In this document: one piece after another, positions 29,245 through 38,254 of the stretch
How positions within the stretch are numbered: position 1 is the first letter of the stretch
How the letters are laid out: the number at the start of each line of letters is the position of its first letter
Notes under the pieces: model-generated
What the model saw: the letters and a program-made list of their open reading frames with translations, nothing else
Databases searched by the model: none
What the model was told of the DNA's origin: nothing
From: Caulobacter rhizosphaerae
Lineage (GTDB): Bacteria > Pseudomonadota > Alphaproteobacteria > Caulobacterales > Caulobacteraceae
Assembly: GCF_010977555.1 (NCBI RefSeq)
Contig: NZ_CP048815.1
Location: 1-64,000 of the forward strand
DNA length: 64,000 nt
Direction of reading: 5' to 3'
Made by a program: the position numbers and the translations under genes

Positions 29245-30824
29245 CCCTGCCGGCCTTGCCGAAGCTGACGCCGTGGCGCGCCCGGGCCCTGGCCCTGCTG
29301 GCGGGCCTGGCCGCCGCCCTGGCCCATCCGCCGTTCGGGATCCTGCCGGGCCTGCTGGGCTATGCCGCGCTTCTCTGGCTGCTGGACGCGATCGACGGTC
29401 CACGGCCCCTGCGCTCGGCCTTCTTTCGCGGCTGGCTGGCGGGGCTCGCCTATTTCGGTCTCGGCACCTGGTGGATCGCCGAGGCCTTTATGGTCGACGC
29501 CGCCAACCAGGGCTGGATGGCGCCGTTCGCCGTCGCCGCCATGGCCGCCGGGATGGCGCTGTTCTGGGGTTTGGCGGCGATGCTCTATCGCCTGGTCCGC
29601 CCCCCCGGCGTGCGCCGAGTGCTGGTGTTCGCCGGAGCCTATGCGGCCCTGGAATGGACGCGCGGCCATGTCCTGACCGGCTTTCCCTGGAACCTGCCGG
29701 GCGAGACCTGGAAGGCGGGCTCGGCCGTGTCGCAGATCGCGGCCCTGGTCGGCGCCTACGGCCTGACCTGGATCACCCTGGCCATCGCCGCGGCTCCGGC
29801 CGTCTGGCGTGATGGTCGACGCGGCCGGATCGCGGTCGGGGCGGCCCTCGCCGGCCTGATCGTGCTCTTCGCCGGCGGGTGGCTGCTGCGCGCCGCGCCG
29901 GCGCCGGCCGCCGGTCAATCGCCCACCACCGTCCGTATCGTCCAGGCCGACATCCCGCAGGAATCCAAGTGGGACGAGCGGCGGTTCGCCCAGATCGTCC
30001 AGGCCTATGTCTCGCTGACCGCCAAGCCGTACGCTGGCAAGCCCGCCGACCTCGTGGTCTGGCCCGAGGGCGCCCTGCCGCTGGCGATCAACGACTACAT
30101 GGTCCCCGGCAGCTGGGTGCGGCAGGCCATCGTCGACGCCCTCAAGCCCGGCCAACTGATGCTGCTGGGCGGCTATCGCTACGAGGGGACGCCCGACAAG
30201 CCGGTCTATTACAACAGCCTGGTCGCCCTGCGGCGCACGGCCGGCGACGTCGAGGTGGTGGGGATTTACGACAAGCACCGCCTGGTGCCGTTCGGCGAAT
30301 ACCTGCCAGCCGACGCCCTGATGACGAAGCTGGGCGTCAAGAGCATGGCTCACCTGGGCGACGGCTTCGCCACCGGGCCGGCGCCCCGGCCGTTGCGGAT
30401 CGCCCCGAACCTGCTGGTCCAGCCGCTGATCTGCTACGAAAGCCTGTTCCCGCGCCTGGCCGAGCCGGCGCCGGGCGTACGGGCCATCATCAATGTCTCC
30501 AACGACGCCTGGTTCGGCGTGACGTCCGGGCCGCTGCAGCACCTGAACCTGGCCAGTTACCGGGCGATCGAGACAGGCCTGCCGTTGATCCGCGCGACCC
30601 CCACCGGCGTCTCCGCCCTGATCGACGCCCAGGGGCGGATCCTGCCTGGCGCCCGCCTGGATCTTGGCGAATCAGGCGTGATCGACGGTAATGCGCCCTA
30701 TGTCGGCTCGCCGACTCTGTTTTCCAGGCTGGGGCACTGGCCGTTCGGAGTGCTGCTTTTGGTTTCATTCGCCGCCGCGATTCGCTTTCCAGGGGGTCGG
30801 CGCTTGGAAAAAGTCCCGAACTGA
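29241..30824 (+). CDS. lnt: Apolipoprotein N-acyltransferase
   Basis: Lnt adds the third acyl chain to the N-terminal Cys of lipoproteins in the inner membrane. The 527-residue protein has about six N-terminal membrane helices, then a periplasmic nitrilase-like domain with the catalytic Glu (WPEGALP), Lys (YDKHRLVPFGEY) and Cys (CYESLFP), and one C-terminal helix. It starts with GTG inside the corC stop. The lipoproteins at 22.4-23.7 kb and 42.0 kb would be substrates. Confidence 0.96.
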   Translation: MTLPALPKLTPWRARALALLAGLAAALAHPPFGILPGLLGYAALLWLLDAIDGPRPLRSAFFRGWLAGLAYFGLGTWWIAEAFMVDAANQGWMAPFAVAAMAAGMALFWGLAAMLYRLVRPPGVRRVLVFAGAYAALEWTRGHVLTGFPWNLPGETWKAGSAVSQIAALVGAYGLTWITLAIAAAPAVWRDGRRGRIAVGAALAGLIVLFAGGWLLRAAPAPAAGQSPTTVRIVQADIPQESKWDERRFAQIVQAYVSLTAKPYAGKPADLVVWPEGALPLAINDYMVPGSWVRQAIVDALKPGQLMLLGGYRYEGTPDKPVYYNSLVALRRTAGDVEVVGIYDKHRLVPFGEYLPADALMTKLGVKSMAHLGDGFATGPAPRPLRIAPNLLVQPLICYESLFPRLAEPAPGVRAIINVSNDAWFGVTSGPLQHLNLASYRAIETGLPLIRATPTGVSALIDAQGRILPGARLDLGESGVIDGNAPYVGSPTLFSRLGHWPFGVLLLVSFAAAIRFPGGRRLEKVPN

Positions 30825-30877
30825 AACAGACAGGCTTCCAGATATCCGTGGCTTTTTCCCCCAAGTGATTGAACGGC

Positions 30878-31312
30878 ATGAACACGACCTCTGACCAAGA
30901 CCGCTCCCCCAACCCGATCGACCTGCACGTCGGCGCCCGCATCCGCATGCGGCGCAAGATACTCGGCGTCAGCCAGGAGCGTCTGGCCGATGACCTGGGC
31001 CTGACCTTCCAGCAGGTGCAGAAGTACGAGCGCGGCGCCAACCGCGTCAGCGCTTCCAAGCTGTACGAGATCGCCAAGAGCCTGCAGTCGTCGGTGTCCT
31101 ACTTCTTCGAAGGCCTGGCCGACCCGACCGACGTCGACGGTTTCGAGGAAAACGGCTCCGAGCAGTTCGTGCACGATTTCCTGATGACTCCGGAAGGCCT
31201 TGAGCTGGCCGCGCTGTTCCCGCGCATCGGCAAATCCCGTGTCCGTCGGCGCATCCTCGACCTCGTCCGGTCGATGGCGGATGAACTGATCGAGGAAGAG
31301 CCGGAAGCCTGA
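30878..31312 (+). CDS. XRE-family regulator, PraR/PhrR-like
   Basis: The 144-residue protein has an N-terminal helix-turn-helix of the Cro/CI type (GARIRMRRKILGVSQERLAD, LGLTFQQVQKYERGANRVSASKL) and a helical C-terminal part of unknown function. It resembles the rhizobial PraR/PhrR group, whose genes also lie between lnt and metK. It sits between lnt and a palindrome in front of metK. The start at 30878 is an ATG; a TTG 9 bases upstream is in frame. The regulon is unknown; control of metK is possible but unproven. Confidence 0.88.
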   Translation: MNTTSDQDRSPNPIDLHVGARIRMRRKILGVSQERLADDLGLTFQQVQKYERGANRVSASKLYEIAKSLQSSVSYFFEGLADPTDVDGFEENGSEQFVHDFLMTPEGLELAALFPRIGKSRVRRRILDLVRSMADELIEEEPEA

Positions 31313-31347
31313 TCGGCGAAAGCAGGCCAGGGCGGCTTGCGGACATA

Positions 31348-31365
31348 AACATATCTTTATATGTT
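31348..31365 (+). promoter_or_regulatory. Perfect A/T-rich palindrome in front of metK
   Basis: AACATAT and ATATGTT form a perfect inverted repeat around CTTT, standing out from the GC-rich context. It lies about 60 bases before metK. The ATATCTTTATAT core resembles the site described for SahR, the ArsR-type methionine-cycle repressor of proteobacteria; that match is from memory. The PraR-like protein encoded just upstream is the other candidate binder. Confidence 0.6.
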
Positions 31366-31425
31366 CGTGACTAGTTCCTTCGGGCAGACCGTCCGAACGG
31401 GCGTCGTCATGTCCGGAGCTGACCC

Positions 31426-32649
31426 TTGAGCCGTTCTTCCTACATCTTCACCAGCGAAAGCGTTTCCGAAGGCCATCCGGACAAGGTCGCCGATCGGATC
31501 AGCGACACCGTGGTCGACGCCTTCCTGAGCGTCGACCCGGAGGCGCGCGTCGCCTGCGAGACCCTGGTGACCACCAACCGCATCGTCCTGGCGGGCGAAG
31601 TGCGGGCCGGCAAGCCGGGCGGCGACAAGGCCGCCAACAAGCAGCTGACCAAGGACATCCTCAAGTCGCTGGAGCCCAAGGTCCGGGCGGCGATCAAGGA
31701 CATCGGCTACGAGCAGAAGGGCTTCCACTGGGAGAAGGCCAAGTACGCCAACTATCTGCACGGCCAGTCGGCGCACATCGCCCAGGGCGTCGACGCCTCG
31801 GACAAGAAGGACGAAGGCGCCGGCGACCAGGGCATCATGTTCGGTTACGCCAGCACCGAGACCCCTGAGCTGATGCCGGCCACGCTGCAATACAGCCACA
31901 ACATCCTCAGCCGCCTGGCCCAGCTGCGCCACTCGGGCGAGCTGTCGGAGCTGGAACCCGACGCCAAGAGCCAGGTGACCCTGGAATATGACGGCGCCGG
32001 CAAGCCGGTCCGGGTGGTCTCGATCGTGGTCTCGCACCAACACAAGAAGAAGATCGGCGGCAAGACCCCGACCTCCAAGCGCGTGCTGGACCTGATCAAG
32101 CCGCACATCCTGCCGATCTTCCCGGACGGCCTGATCACCAAGAAGACCCAGTGGCTGGTCAACCCGACCGGCCGCTTCGAGATCGGCGGCCCGGACGGCG
32201 ACGCCGGCGTCACCGGTCGCAAGATCATCGTCGACACCTACGGCGGCGCGGCCCCGCACGGCGGCGGCGCCTTCTCGGGCAAGGATCCGACCAAGGTCGA
32301 CCGTTCGGCCGCCTATGCCTGCCGTTACCTGGCCAAGAACGTCGTGGCCGCGGGCCTGGCCGACCGCTGCACCATCCAGATCGCCTACGCGATCGGCGTC
32401 GCCCAGCCCGTGTCGTTCCACGTCGACCTGCACGGCACCGGCAAGGTCGATCCGGCCCAGCTGGAAAAGCTGCTGCCGCAACTGATCGGCGGCGCCACCC
32501 CGCGTTCGATCCGCGAGCACCTGCAGCTGAACAAGCCGATCTACGCCCGCACCGCCGCCTACGGCCACTTCGGCCGCACGCCGGACAACGAGGGCGGCTT
32601 CTCGTGGGAGAAGACCGACCTGGTGTCGGAGCTGAAGGGCCTGGCCTAG
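31426..32649 (+). CDS. metK: S-adenosylmethionine synthetase
   Basis: MetK makes S-adenosylmethionine from methionine and ATP. The 407-residue protein begins [22 protein letters not shown], contains [12 protein letters not shown] and [19 protein letters not shown], the two MetK signatures, and ends in the usual dimer fold. It is slightly longer than E. coli MetK owing to an alphaproteobacterial insert around residues 65-110. The start is a TTG seven bases after GGAG; an upstream ATG in that region is in another frame and stops at once. Two hairpins after the stop should end the transcript. Confidence 0.97.
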   Translation: MSRSSYIFTSESVSEGHPDKVADRISDTVVDAFLSVDPEARVACETLVTTNRIVLAGEVRAGKPGGDKAANKQLTKDILKSLEPKVRAAIKDIGYEQKGFHWEKAKYANYLHGQSAHIAQGVDASDKKDEGAGDQGIMFGYASTETPELMPATLQYSHNILSRLAQLRHSGELSELEPDAKSQVTLEYDGAGKPVRVVSIVVSHQHKKKIGGKTPTSKRVLDLIKPHILPIFPDGLITKKTQWLVNPTGRFEIGGPDGDAGVTGRKIIVDTYGGAAPHGGGAFSGKDPTKVDRSAAYACRYLAKNVVAAGLADRCTIQIAYAIGVAQPVSFHVDLHGTGKVDPAQLEKLLPQLIGGATPRSIREHLQLNKPIYARTAAYGHFGRTPDNEGGFSWEKTDLVSELKGLA

Positions 32650-32662
32650 GCCTGAAACCATC

Positions 32663-32690
32663 CGGGGACAGGCGCGTGCGCCTGTCCCCG
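32663..32690 (+). repeat. Perfect 28-bp palindrome after metK
   Basis: Thirteen-base arms (CGGGGACAGGCGC and complement) meet at a 2-base centre. It lies 13 bases after the metK stop and just before a true terminator. The GGGGACA end matches the repeats at 16233 and 18226. Confidence 0.75.
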
Positions 32691-32698
32691 ACCGTTCA

Positions 32699-32731
32699 AC
32701 GGGCCTCGATCATGCGATCGGGGCCCGTTTT
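32699..32731 (+). terminator. Rho-independent terminator of metK
   Basis: A 13-bp stem (32699-32711 with 32716-32728, one wobble pair) closes an ATGC loop and runs into TTT followed by C. It is the strongest transcript end in this interval. Confidence 0.85.
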
Positions 32732-32742
32732 CATTGAGGCCC

Positions 32743-32844
32743 TGCGTCCTTCGAGGCCCGCTGCACGGGCGCCTCAGGATGAGGAGCGCTTTGCTGAATG
32801 CCTCATCCTGAGGTGCGAGGCGCAGCCGAGCCTCGAAGGGCGCA
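32743..32844. repeat. Imperfect-palindrome repeat, family B, copy 2
   Basis: The same sequence family as 19518-19620, with CCTTCGAGGC outer arms and CCTCAGGATGAGG inner arms. It lies between metK and trmB and artificially extends the trmB frame upstream. Confidence 0.85.
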
Positions 32845-32887
32845 GGGCCGCTGGCCTCCCGCGACGATGACCGCTAAGACGCCGCCC

Positions 32888-33568
32888 ATGACCCATCCCC
32901 AACAGCCCCATGGGCCGCTGCGCTCGTTCGGCCGCCTGAAGTCGCGCCCCGTCAAGCCGCGCCAGCAGGCCCTGCTCGACAGCCTGCTGCCGACGATCGC
33001 CGTGCCGACCATGCCGTTCCAGCCCCGCGAACTGATGCCGGACGCCACGGAAGTCTGGCTGGAGATCGGCTTCGGCGGCGGCGAGCACATGGCGGCCCAG
33101 GCCGGCAAGCGACCCGACGTGCTGCTGATCGGGGCCGAGCCCTTCGTCAACGGCGTGGCCAGCGCCGTCCGCCATGTCGAGGAGCAAGGGCTGAAGAACG
33201 TCCGCATCCACGAGGGCGACGCCCGCGACGTGGTTGGCTGGCTGCCGGACGCCAGTATCGACCGGCTGTTCATCATGTTCCCCGACCCATGGCACAAGGC
33301 CCGGCACAACAAGCGCCGCCTGGTCCAGCCGGCCTTCGTGGCCGAACTGGCGCGGGTGCTGAAGCCGGGGGCCGCCTTCCGCTTCGCCACCGACTGGGCC
33401 GACTATGCCGAGTGGACCATCGAGCGGCTGCTGGCCGATCCGGCCTTCCGCTTCGCCGACGAGGCCGCCGACCGCAACGCCGTCCCGGCCGACCACGTCA
33501 CCACGCGCTATGAGGAAAAGAAGCTGGGCGACTGCGCGCCGGTGTTCCTGGATTTCGTCAGGAAATAG
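32888..33568 (+). CDS. trmB: tRNA (guanine-N7)-methyltransferase
   Basis: TrmB methylates G46 in the tRNA variable loop using SAM. The 226-residue protein has the SAM-binding WLEIGFGGGEHM, the substrate motif FPDPWHKARHNKRR, and FATDWADYAEW. The start at 32888 is preferred because earlier in-frame starts at 32867 and 32798 lie in or next to a palindromic repeat. It follows metK, whose product is its methyl donor, but a terminator separates the two. Confidence 0.94.
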   Translation: MTHPQQPHGPLRSFGRLKSRPVKPRQQALLDSLLPTIAVPTMPFQPRELMPDATEVWLEIGFGGGEHMAAQAGKRPDVLLIGAEPFVNGVASAVRHVEEQGLKNVRIHEGDARDVVGWLPDASIDRLFIMFPDPWHKARHNKRRLVQPAFVAELARVLKPGAAFRFATDWADYAEWTIERLLADPAFRFADEAADRNAVPADHVTTRYEEKKLGDCAPVFLDFVRK

Positions 33569-33577
33569 CGGCGGGGG

Positions 33578-33689
33578 CTTGCCCCCACCTGACCGTTTCG
33601 CGGCCTGTCCGCCCCCAGAGGGGGCGGAGCCGGATGCGCGAGGCTCTTCCCCCTCTGGGGGGGAGCGCCGAAGGCGCGGAGGGGGCAAG
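33578..33689. repeat. Composite palindromic intergenic repeat between trmB and ppa
   Basis: End arms CTTGCCCCC and GGGGGCAAG enclose nested hairpins, including CGCCCCC/GGGGGCG-type arms near 33610 and GCGCC/GGCGC near 33666. The layout is the same as the repeats at 1537, 25315 and 57346. It separates two convergent genes. Confidence 0.7.
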
Positions 33690-33714
33690 TTTCCCTGCTC
33701 CCTCCGGAAGAATT

Positions 33715-34248
33715 TCAGTAGTTCTCGTCGTGGCGCTTGATCGCGGCGCGGATGATCTCGGCGGTTTCCTCCGGATCGGCCCAGCCGGTGATCTTGGTCG
33801 ACTTGCCCTTTTCCAGGTCCTTGTAGTGCTGGAAGAAGTGGGCGATCTGCTCGGTCAGGATCACCGGCAGGTCGCGCCAGCTCGACACGCCCGTATAGAA
33901 CGGGTGCAGCTTGTCGACCGGGACAGCCAGGATCTTCTCGTCAGAACCGGCCTCGTCGACCATCATCAGGGCGCCGATCGGGCGGCAGCGGATGATCGCG
34001 CCGGGCACCACCGGGGTCGGACCCACCACCATGATGTCGGCCGGATCGCCGTCGTCGGCCAGGGTGTGCGGGATGAAGCCGTAATTGGCCGGGTAGAACA
34101 TCGCCGTGTGCAGGAAGCGGTCGACCATCAGCGCTCCGCTGGCCTTGTCGATCTCGTACTTCACCGGCTCGCCGCCTTGCGGGATCTCGATGACGGCGTT
34201 CAGGTCGTACGGCGGGTTGACGCCGACGGCGATCTTGGAGAGGTCCAT
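33715..34248 (-). CDS. ppa: Inorganic pyrophosphatase
   Basis: Ppa hydrolyses pyrophosphate and so pulls biosynthetic reactions forward. The 177-residue family I enzyme has VKYEIDKASGAL, FYPANYGFIPHTLADDGDPADIMVV with the metal-binding Asp cluster, and a C-terminal HFFQHYKDLEKGK stretch. Length matches E. coli Ppa. It is convergent with trmB and divergent from a frameshifted gene with 134 bases between. Confidence 0.97.
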   Translation of the reverse strand: MDLSKIAVGVNPPYDLNAVIEIPQGGEPVKYEIDKASGALMVDRFLHTAMFYPANYGFIPHTLADDGDPADIMVVGPTPVVPGAIIRCRPIGALMMVDEAGSDEKILAVPVDKLHPFYTGVSSWRDLPVILTEQIAHFFQHYKDLEKGKSTKITGWADPEETAEIIRAAIKRHDENY

Positions 34249-34382
34249 TGTGACTCTTCGTTTTGGGATAGGTCCCGCGGGGAGGCGAGCCTGCGCGGGG
34301 GCGCTTATAGGCCGGAAATGCTGCGCCGCGGAAGCCCGTTACGGCGATGGATGCGGCCAAGCTTCTGATCTAGGCTGAATTC

Positions 34383-34869
34383 ATGACCTGGAACCGCCTC
34401 TCGCTGGCCTTGCTGATCACTGTCCTGGCGCCGACCCTGGCCTGGTCGCAGGTCGAGGATTGGCACGTGAAGGTCCGAGCCCGGGCAGGCCTGCCGGCAA
34501 GCAGCGCGGAGGGCCAGGTTCGGATCTTCAGCGAGGGATGGCTCACGGGCGGCGGCGAGACGAGCCTGGTGGCGCGCCGCGACGGGCAAGGGCCGCTGGA
34601 GAGTGTCTCGCGTGACGGGTTTCAGGAAGACCAGCGAGCGACATTGGCGTCTCAACGCGCAGGAGGGCGCGGCGCTGGAGGCCCTGCTCGACGATCCCGC
34701 CGCGCTGGTCGAGACGCCGCCGCCGCCGGAGCAGGATCATTGCCTGGACCCGCCCTCGGCCGATCTGGAAGTTCGTTGGCGCGGTCGGGCGGAGCGGATC
34801 TCTCAGACGTGCGGGCCCTGGGGCGCGGTGGCGCGCGTCGAAACGCTTCTGACGGCGGGTCGCGACTAG
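34383..34869 (+). pseudogene. Small secreted protein gene with a frameshift
   Basis: The first frame encodes a signal peptide (MTWNRLSLALLITVLAPTLA) and about 50 further residues up to ARRDGQG at 34592. After that it degenerates into Arg/Gly/Ala-rich shadow sequence. The native-looking coding frame continues one base later (RWRVSRVTGFRKTSERHW from 34594) to a TAG at 34867. Joining 34383-34592 to 34594-34869 gives a coherent protein of about 161 residues with a Cys pair (DHCLDPP, QTCGPWG). One extra base near 34593 explains the break. It could be a real null allele or a sequence error. I do not recognise the family. Confidence 0.7.
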
Positions 34870-34939
34870 GGTCTTCCAACCGTCCGAACATCGCGCTATA
34901 TAGGTCCTACATCGTCCGTCAGCGCTGATAGCGCTTTCG

Positions 34940-34968
34940 AGCGGCGGCCCGAAAGGCTGCCGCTTTTT
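34940..34968 (+). terminator. Terminator or attenuator upstream of rimP
   Basis: A 10-bp stem (34940-34949 with 34955-34964, one wobble) closes CGAAA and is followed by TTTT then C and TTT. A -10-like CTATATA is near 34904. The hairpin therefore either ends the preceding small gene or lies in the leader of the rimP-nusA operon. Confidence 0.75.
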
Positions 34969-35021
34969 CTTTGGCCGCTCGCCAGCTTGGCTTTTAGCCG
35001 GCGCCCGGACGGCCCAGTGAG

Positions 35022-35666
35022 TTGAGAGACCCTTTGCGCGGCAAGACGCAGGAAGATATCGGTCTGGTCGAATTGCTCGATCCCGTCGCCGAGTCCGTCG
35101 GCTACGAGATCGTCCGCCTGCGCCTGATGGGCGGGGCCGAGCAGCGTCGCCTCCAGATCATGGCTGAACGTCCGGATGGCGACATGAACGTCGAGGATTG
35201 CGCCCGTCTGTCGCGCGCCATTTCCGAGATCATGGACGCCGCAGACCCGATCAGCGGCGAATACACCCTGGAAGTCTCCAGCCCGGGCGTCGACCGCCCC
35301 CTGACCCGGCTGAAAGACTTCGACACCTATGCCGGCCTGGAGATCCGCATCGAGCTGGACCGGGTCGCCGAGGGCCGCAAGCGCTTCAAGGGCGAGCTGG
35401 CCGGCGTCGAGGACGGCCAGGTGGGCCTGAACCTCGAGGGCGAGGACGACACCACCGTCTATTTCCCGTTCGAATGGATCGTCGACGCCAAGCTGGTGTT
35501 GAACGACGAGCTGATGAAGCGCGGCGCCCAGCAGCGCGCCGCCCGCGTGGGCGCCGAAGGCGAAGACGCAAACGAAGATGATGTCGGAGCAGAGGGCGAC
35601 GACGACCAAGATCTCGGCGACGACGCCGAAGACGATATTGACCTGTCCGAAAGTGAAGAGGACTGA
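35022..35666 (+). CDS. rimP: Ribosome maturation factor RimP
   Basis: RimP binds the 30S subunit and helps its late assembly around S12. The 214-residue protein has the two-domain RimP fold: an N-terminal [22 protein letters not shown] and a central [11 protein letters not shown]. It is longer than the usual 150-170 residues because of a very acidic C-terminal tail rich in Asp and Glu (about 180-214). The start is a TTG at 35022 or 35034; neither has a good Shine-Dalgarno. It ends two bases before nusA. Confidence 0.92.
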   Translation: MRDPLRGKTQEDIGLVELLDPVAESVGYEIVRLRLMGGAEQRRLQIMAERPDGDMNVEDCARLSRAISEIMDAADPISGEYTLEVSSPGVDRPLTRLKDFDTYAGLEIRIELDRVAEGRKRFKGELAGVEDGQVGLNLEGEDDTTVYFPFEWIVDAKLVLNDELMKRGAQQRAARVGAEGEDANEDDVGAEGDDDQDLGDDAEDDIDLSESEED

Positions 35667-35668
35667 CC

Positions 35669-37345
35669 ATGGCCATCGGCATTTCCGCCAACCGCCTCGA
35701 GCTGCTGCAGATCGCCGACGCGGTCGCGCGTGAAAAGGGCATCGAGAAGGAAGTCGTCATCGAGGCGATCGAGGACGCCCTGCAGAAGGCCGCCCGGGCT
35801 CGCTACGGCGCCGAGCACGACATCCGCGTCAAGATCGATCCGCGCACCGGCGAGACCACCCAGAAGCGGGTGATCGAGGTCGTGTCGGACGACTTCGAGC
35901 TGGAAGGCGAGATCGGCAAGGTCCAGCTGTCGTCGGCCAAGCGCACCTGGCGTGACGCCGAGATCGGCAAGATCTACGAGGAAACCCTGCCGCCGTTCGA
36001 GATCGGCCGCGTGCAGACCCAGATGGCTCGCCAGGTCGTCATGCACAAGGTTCGCGAAGCCGAGCGCGAGCGCCAGTACGACGAGTACAAGGATCGCGCC
36101 GGCGAGATCGTCAACGGCAGCGTCAAGCGTGTCGAATACGGCAACGTGATCGTCGACCTGGGCCGCGGCGAAGGCATCATGCGCCGCGACCAGTCGATCC
36201 CGCGCGAGAACTTCAACGTCGGCGACCGCATCCGCGCCTACATCTACGACGTCCGCCGCGAGACCAAGGGTCCGCAGATCATGCTGAGCCGCGCCCACGG
36301 CGGCTTCATGGCCAAGCTGTTCGCGCAGGAAGTGCCGGAGGTCTACGACGGCGTCATCGAGATCCGCGCCGTGGCCCGCGACCCGGGCTCGCGCGCCAAG
36401 ATGGCGGTGATCTCCAACGACAGCAGCATCGACCCGGTCGGCGCCTGCGTCGGCATGCGCGGTTCGCGCGTCCAGGCCGTGGTCGCCGAGCTGCAGGGCG
36501 AGAAGATCGACATCATCCAGTGGTCGGAAGACGAGGCCACCTTCATCGTCAACGCCCTGGCCCCCGCCGAGGTGTCCAAGGTCGTCATGGACGAGGAGGA
36601 CGAGCGCGTCGAAGTGGTGGTGCCCGACGAGCAGCTGTCGCTGGCCATCGGCCGTCGCGGCCAGAACGTCCGCCTGGCCAGCCAGCTGACCAGCTGGCAG
36701 ATCGACATCATGACCGAAAGCCAGGAAAGCGAGCGCCGCCAGCGCGAGTTCTCCGAGCGCACGGCCCTGTTCCAGGAAGCCCTGGACGTCGACGAGGTCA
36801 TCGCCCAGCTGCTGGTCACCGAAGGCTTCGCGGCCGTCGAGGACGTCGCCTATGTCGAGCCGCACGAGATCGCGGCTATCGAAGGCTTCGACGACGAGAC
36901 CGCCGACGAACTGCAGACCCGCGCGCGCGAGTTCCTGGAGAAGGAGGCCGCCGCCCTGGACGCCAAGCGCCTGGAGCTCGGCGTCGAGGACGGCCTGCTG
37001 GAGATCGAGGGCGTCACCCTGCCGGTGGCCGTGGCCCTGGGCGAGGGCGACGTGAAGTCGGTCGAGGACCTGGCCGGCCTGATCCCCGACGACCTGCGCG
37101 GTTGGTTCGAGACCAAGGACGGCGAGCGCACCCGCGAAGCCGGCATCCTGGACAGCTTCAACCTGTCGCCGGAAGACGCCGAGGCGCTGATCATGCGCGC
37201 CCGGATCGTCATGGGCTGGGTCGAGGCCCCGCCCGAGCCGGAATATGTCGAGGAAGAGGGCGAGTTCGAGGAAGAGGCGGGTGAAGCGCCGGCCGAAGCT
37301 TCGGACGAGGCCGTCGAAGAGACCGAAGAAACCAAGGAAGACTGA
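35669..37345 (+). CDS. nusA: Transcription elongation factor NusA
   Basis: NusA binds RNA polymerase and nascent RNA and controls pausing, termination and antitermination. The 558-residue product has the N-terminal polymerase-binding domain, the S1 domain ([16 protein letters not shown]), two KH domains ([29 protein letters not shown]), and two C-terminal helix-hairpin repeats (about 365-510). It ends in an acidic tail. It follows rimP by two bases in the conserved rimP-nusA-ylxR-infB order. Confidence 0.98.
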   Translation: MAIGISANRLELLQIADAVAREKGIEKEVVIEAIEDALQKAARARYGAEHDIRVKIDPRTGETTQKRVIEVVSDDFELEGEIGKVQLSSAKRTWRDAEIGKIYEETLPPFEIGRVQTQMARQVVMHKVREAERERQYDEYKDRAGEIVNGSVKRVEYGNVIVDLGRGEGIMRRDQSIPRENFNVGDRIRAYIYDVRRETKGPQIMLSRAHGGFMAKLFAQEVPEVYDGVIEIRAVARDPGSRAKMAVISNDSSIDPVGACVGMRGSRVQAVVAELQGEKIDIIQWSEDEATFIVNALAPAEVSKVVMDEEDERVEVVVPDEQLSLAIGRRGQNVRLASQLTSWQIDIMTESQESERRQREFSERTALFQEALDVDEVIAQLLVTEGFAAVEDVAYVEPHEIAAIEGFDDETADELQTRAREFLEKEAAALDAKRLELGVEDGLLEIEGVTLPVAVALGEGDVKSVEDLAGLIPDDLRGWFETKDGERTREAGILDSFNLSPEDAEALIMRARIVMGWVEAPPEPEYVEEEGEFEEEAGEAPAEASDEAVEETEETKED

Positions 37346-37352
37346 TCCAGGA

Positions 37353-37389
37353 ACCGGGCCTCCCACGAAAGTGCGAGGCCCGGTGTTTT
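37353..37389 (+). terminator. Hairpin with T-run between nusA and ylxR
   Basis: A perfect 10-bp stem (37353-37362 with 37375-37384) with an inner CAC/GTG pair around GAAA is followed by GTTTT. It looks like a working intrinsic terminator although ylxR and infB lie just downstream on the same strand. Confidence 0.8.
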
Positions 37390-37399
37390 CTAGAGCCGC

Positions 37400-38065
37400 A
37401 TGACCGAAGCCGACACGCCCTTTACCCCGGTGGCCAAGACCCACGCCGAAGCCAACCGCCAGCGCAAGGACATCGTCCTGGGCGAGGCGACGGACGAGGC
37501 GCGCCTGGTGCGGTTCGTGGCCGGGCCGGATGGGGCGGTGGTTCCGGACGTGGCGCGCAAGCTGCCTGGCCGCGGCATGTGGGTGGAGGCGACCCGCGAA
37601 GCGGTGACGACCGCCGCCAAGAAGGGTCTGTTCTCGCGCTCGGCCAAGACCAAGCTGACCGCGCCGGCCGACCTGGCCGATCACGTGGAACGCCTGTTGG
37701 CCCGGCGAGTTCTGGACGGACTGGGTCTTGCGCGGCGCGGCGGAACGATTATCTCAGGCTTCGAAAAGGTCTCCGCGGCCCTGGCTTCGGGAAAGACCGC
37801 CTGGTTGATCGAGGCGTCCGACGGCGCCGACGACGGTCGCCGAAAGATTCTCACCGCGGTCCACAAGGCCCCGAACAGCCCCAAAGTCTGCGGGATGTTC
37901 ACGTCCGATGAATTGGGTTTGGCCTTGGGCGGGGAGAATGTGATACACACGGCGCTCCTTGCCGGGCGCGGCACTGATCGCTGGACTTTGGACGTCGAGC
38001 GGTTATCAGGCTTTCGCCCACTCCTTCCCTCGAGTTGGTCGGCGAGTTGGCGCGAGGAGCCCTAG
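37400..38065 (+). CDS. YlxR-YlxQ type RNA-binding fusion protein
   Basis: The 221-residue protein joins a DUF448/YlxR domain (RQRKDIVLGEA, LVRFVAGPDG, KLPGRGMWVEA; about 15-95) to an L7Ae/YlxQ-like RNA-binding domain (RRGGTIISGFEKVSAALASGK, VCGMFTSDELGLALG; about 105-200). Both halves occur as separate genes in Firmicutes at this same place between nusA and infB. YlxR proteins bind RNase P or nucleoid targets in some bacteria. The role here is inferred as RNA-related. Confidence 0.88.
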   Translation: MTEADTPFTPVAKTHAEANRQRKDIVLGEATDEARLVRFVAGPDGAVVPDVARKLPGRGMWVEATREAVTTAAKKGLFSRSAKTKLTAPADLADHVERLLARRVLDGLGLARRGGTIISGFEKVSAALASGKTAWLIEASDGADDGRRKILTAVHKAPNSPKVCGMFTSDELGLALGGENVIHTALLAGRGTDRWTLDVERLSGFRPLLPSSWSASWREEP

Positions 38066-38075
38066 GCCCTGGCCT

Positions 38076-38098
38076 CGACGAATGGCTTTCATTCGTCG
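38076..38098 (+). other. Perfect 9-bp hairpin between ylxR and infB
   Basis: CGACGAATG and its complement enclose GCTTT, starting 11 bases after the ylxR stop. There is no T-run, so it is more likely a processing or stability element in the operon mRNA than a terminator. The other 150 bases before infB show nothing clear. Confidence 0.5.
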
Positions 38099-38254
38099 GC
38101 GACAGCGGTCTGGAACTTGAAATGAGGAGCGTGATCCGCTCCTGAGTGAAGGGTCGGGAAACGCGCTTCCTTCGGGAAGTACGTCCAGGCCCCTTTCTCG
38201 TATGGATCAAACGGTTTTTGGCCGGCTCCCGCCGGCGGAAGTACAAGCGAGCGC

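Noticed and set aside
31313..31425. SAM riboswitch in front of metK
   Set aside because: The 113-base leader has a short DNA palindrome but no long-range pairing that I can match to a SAM-I or SAM-II fold.
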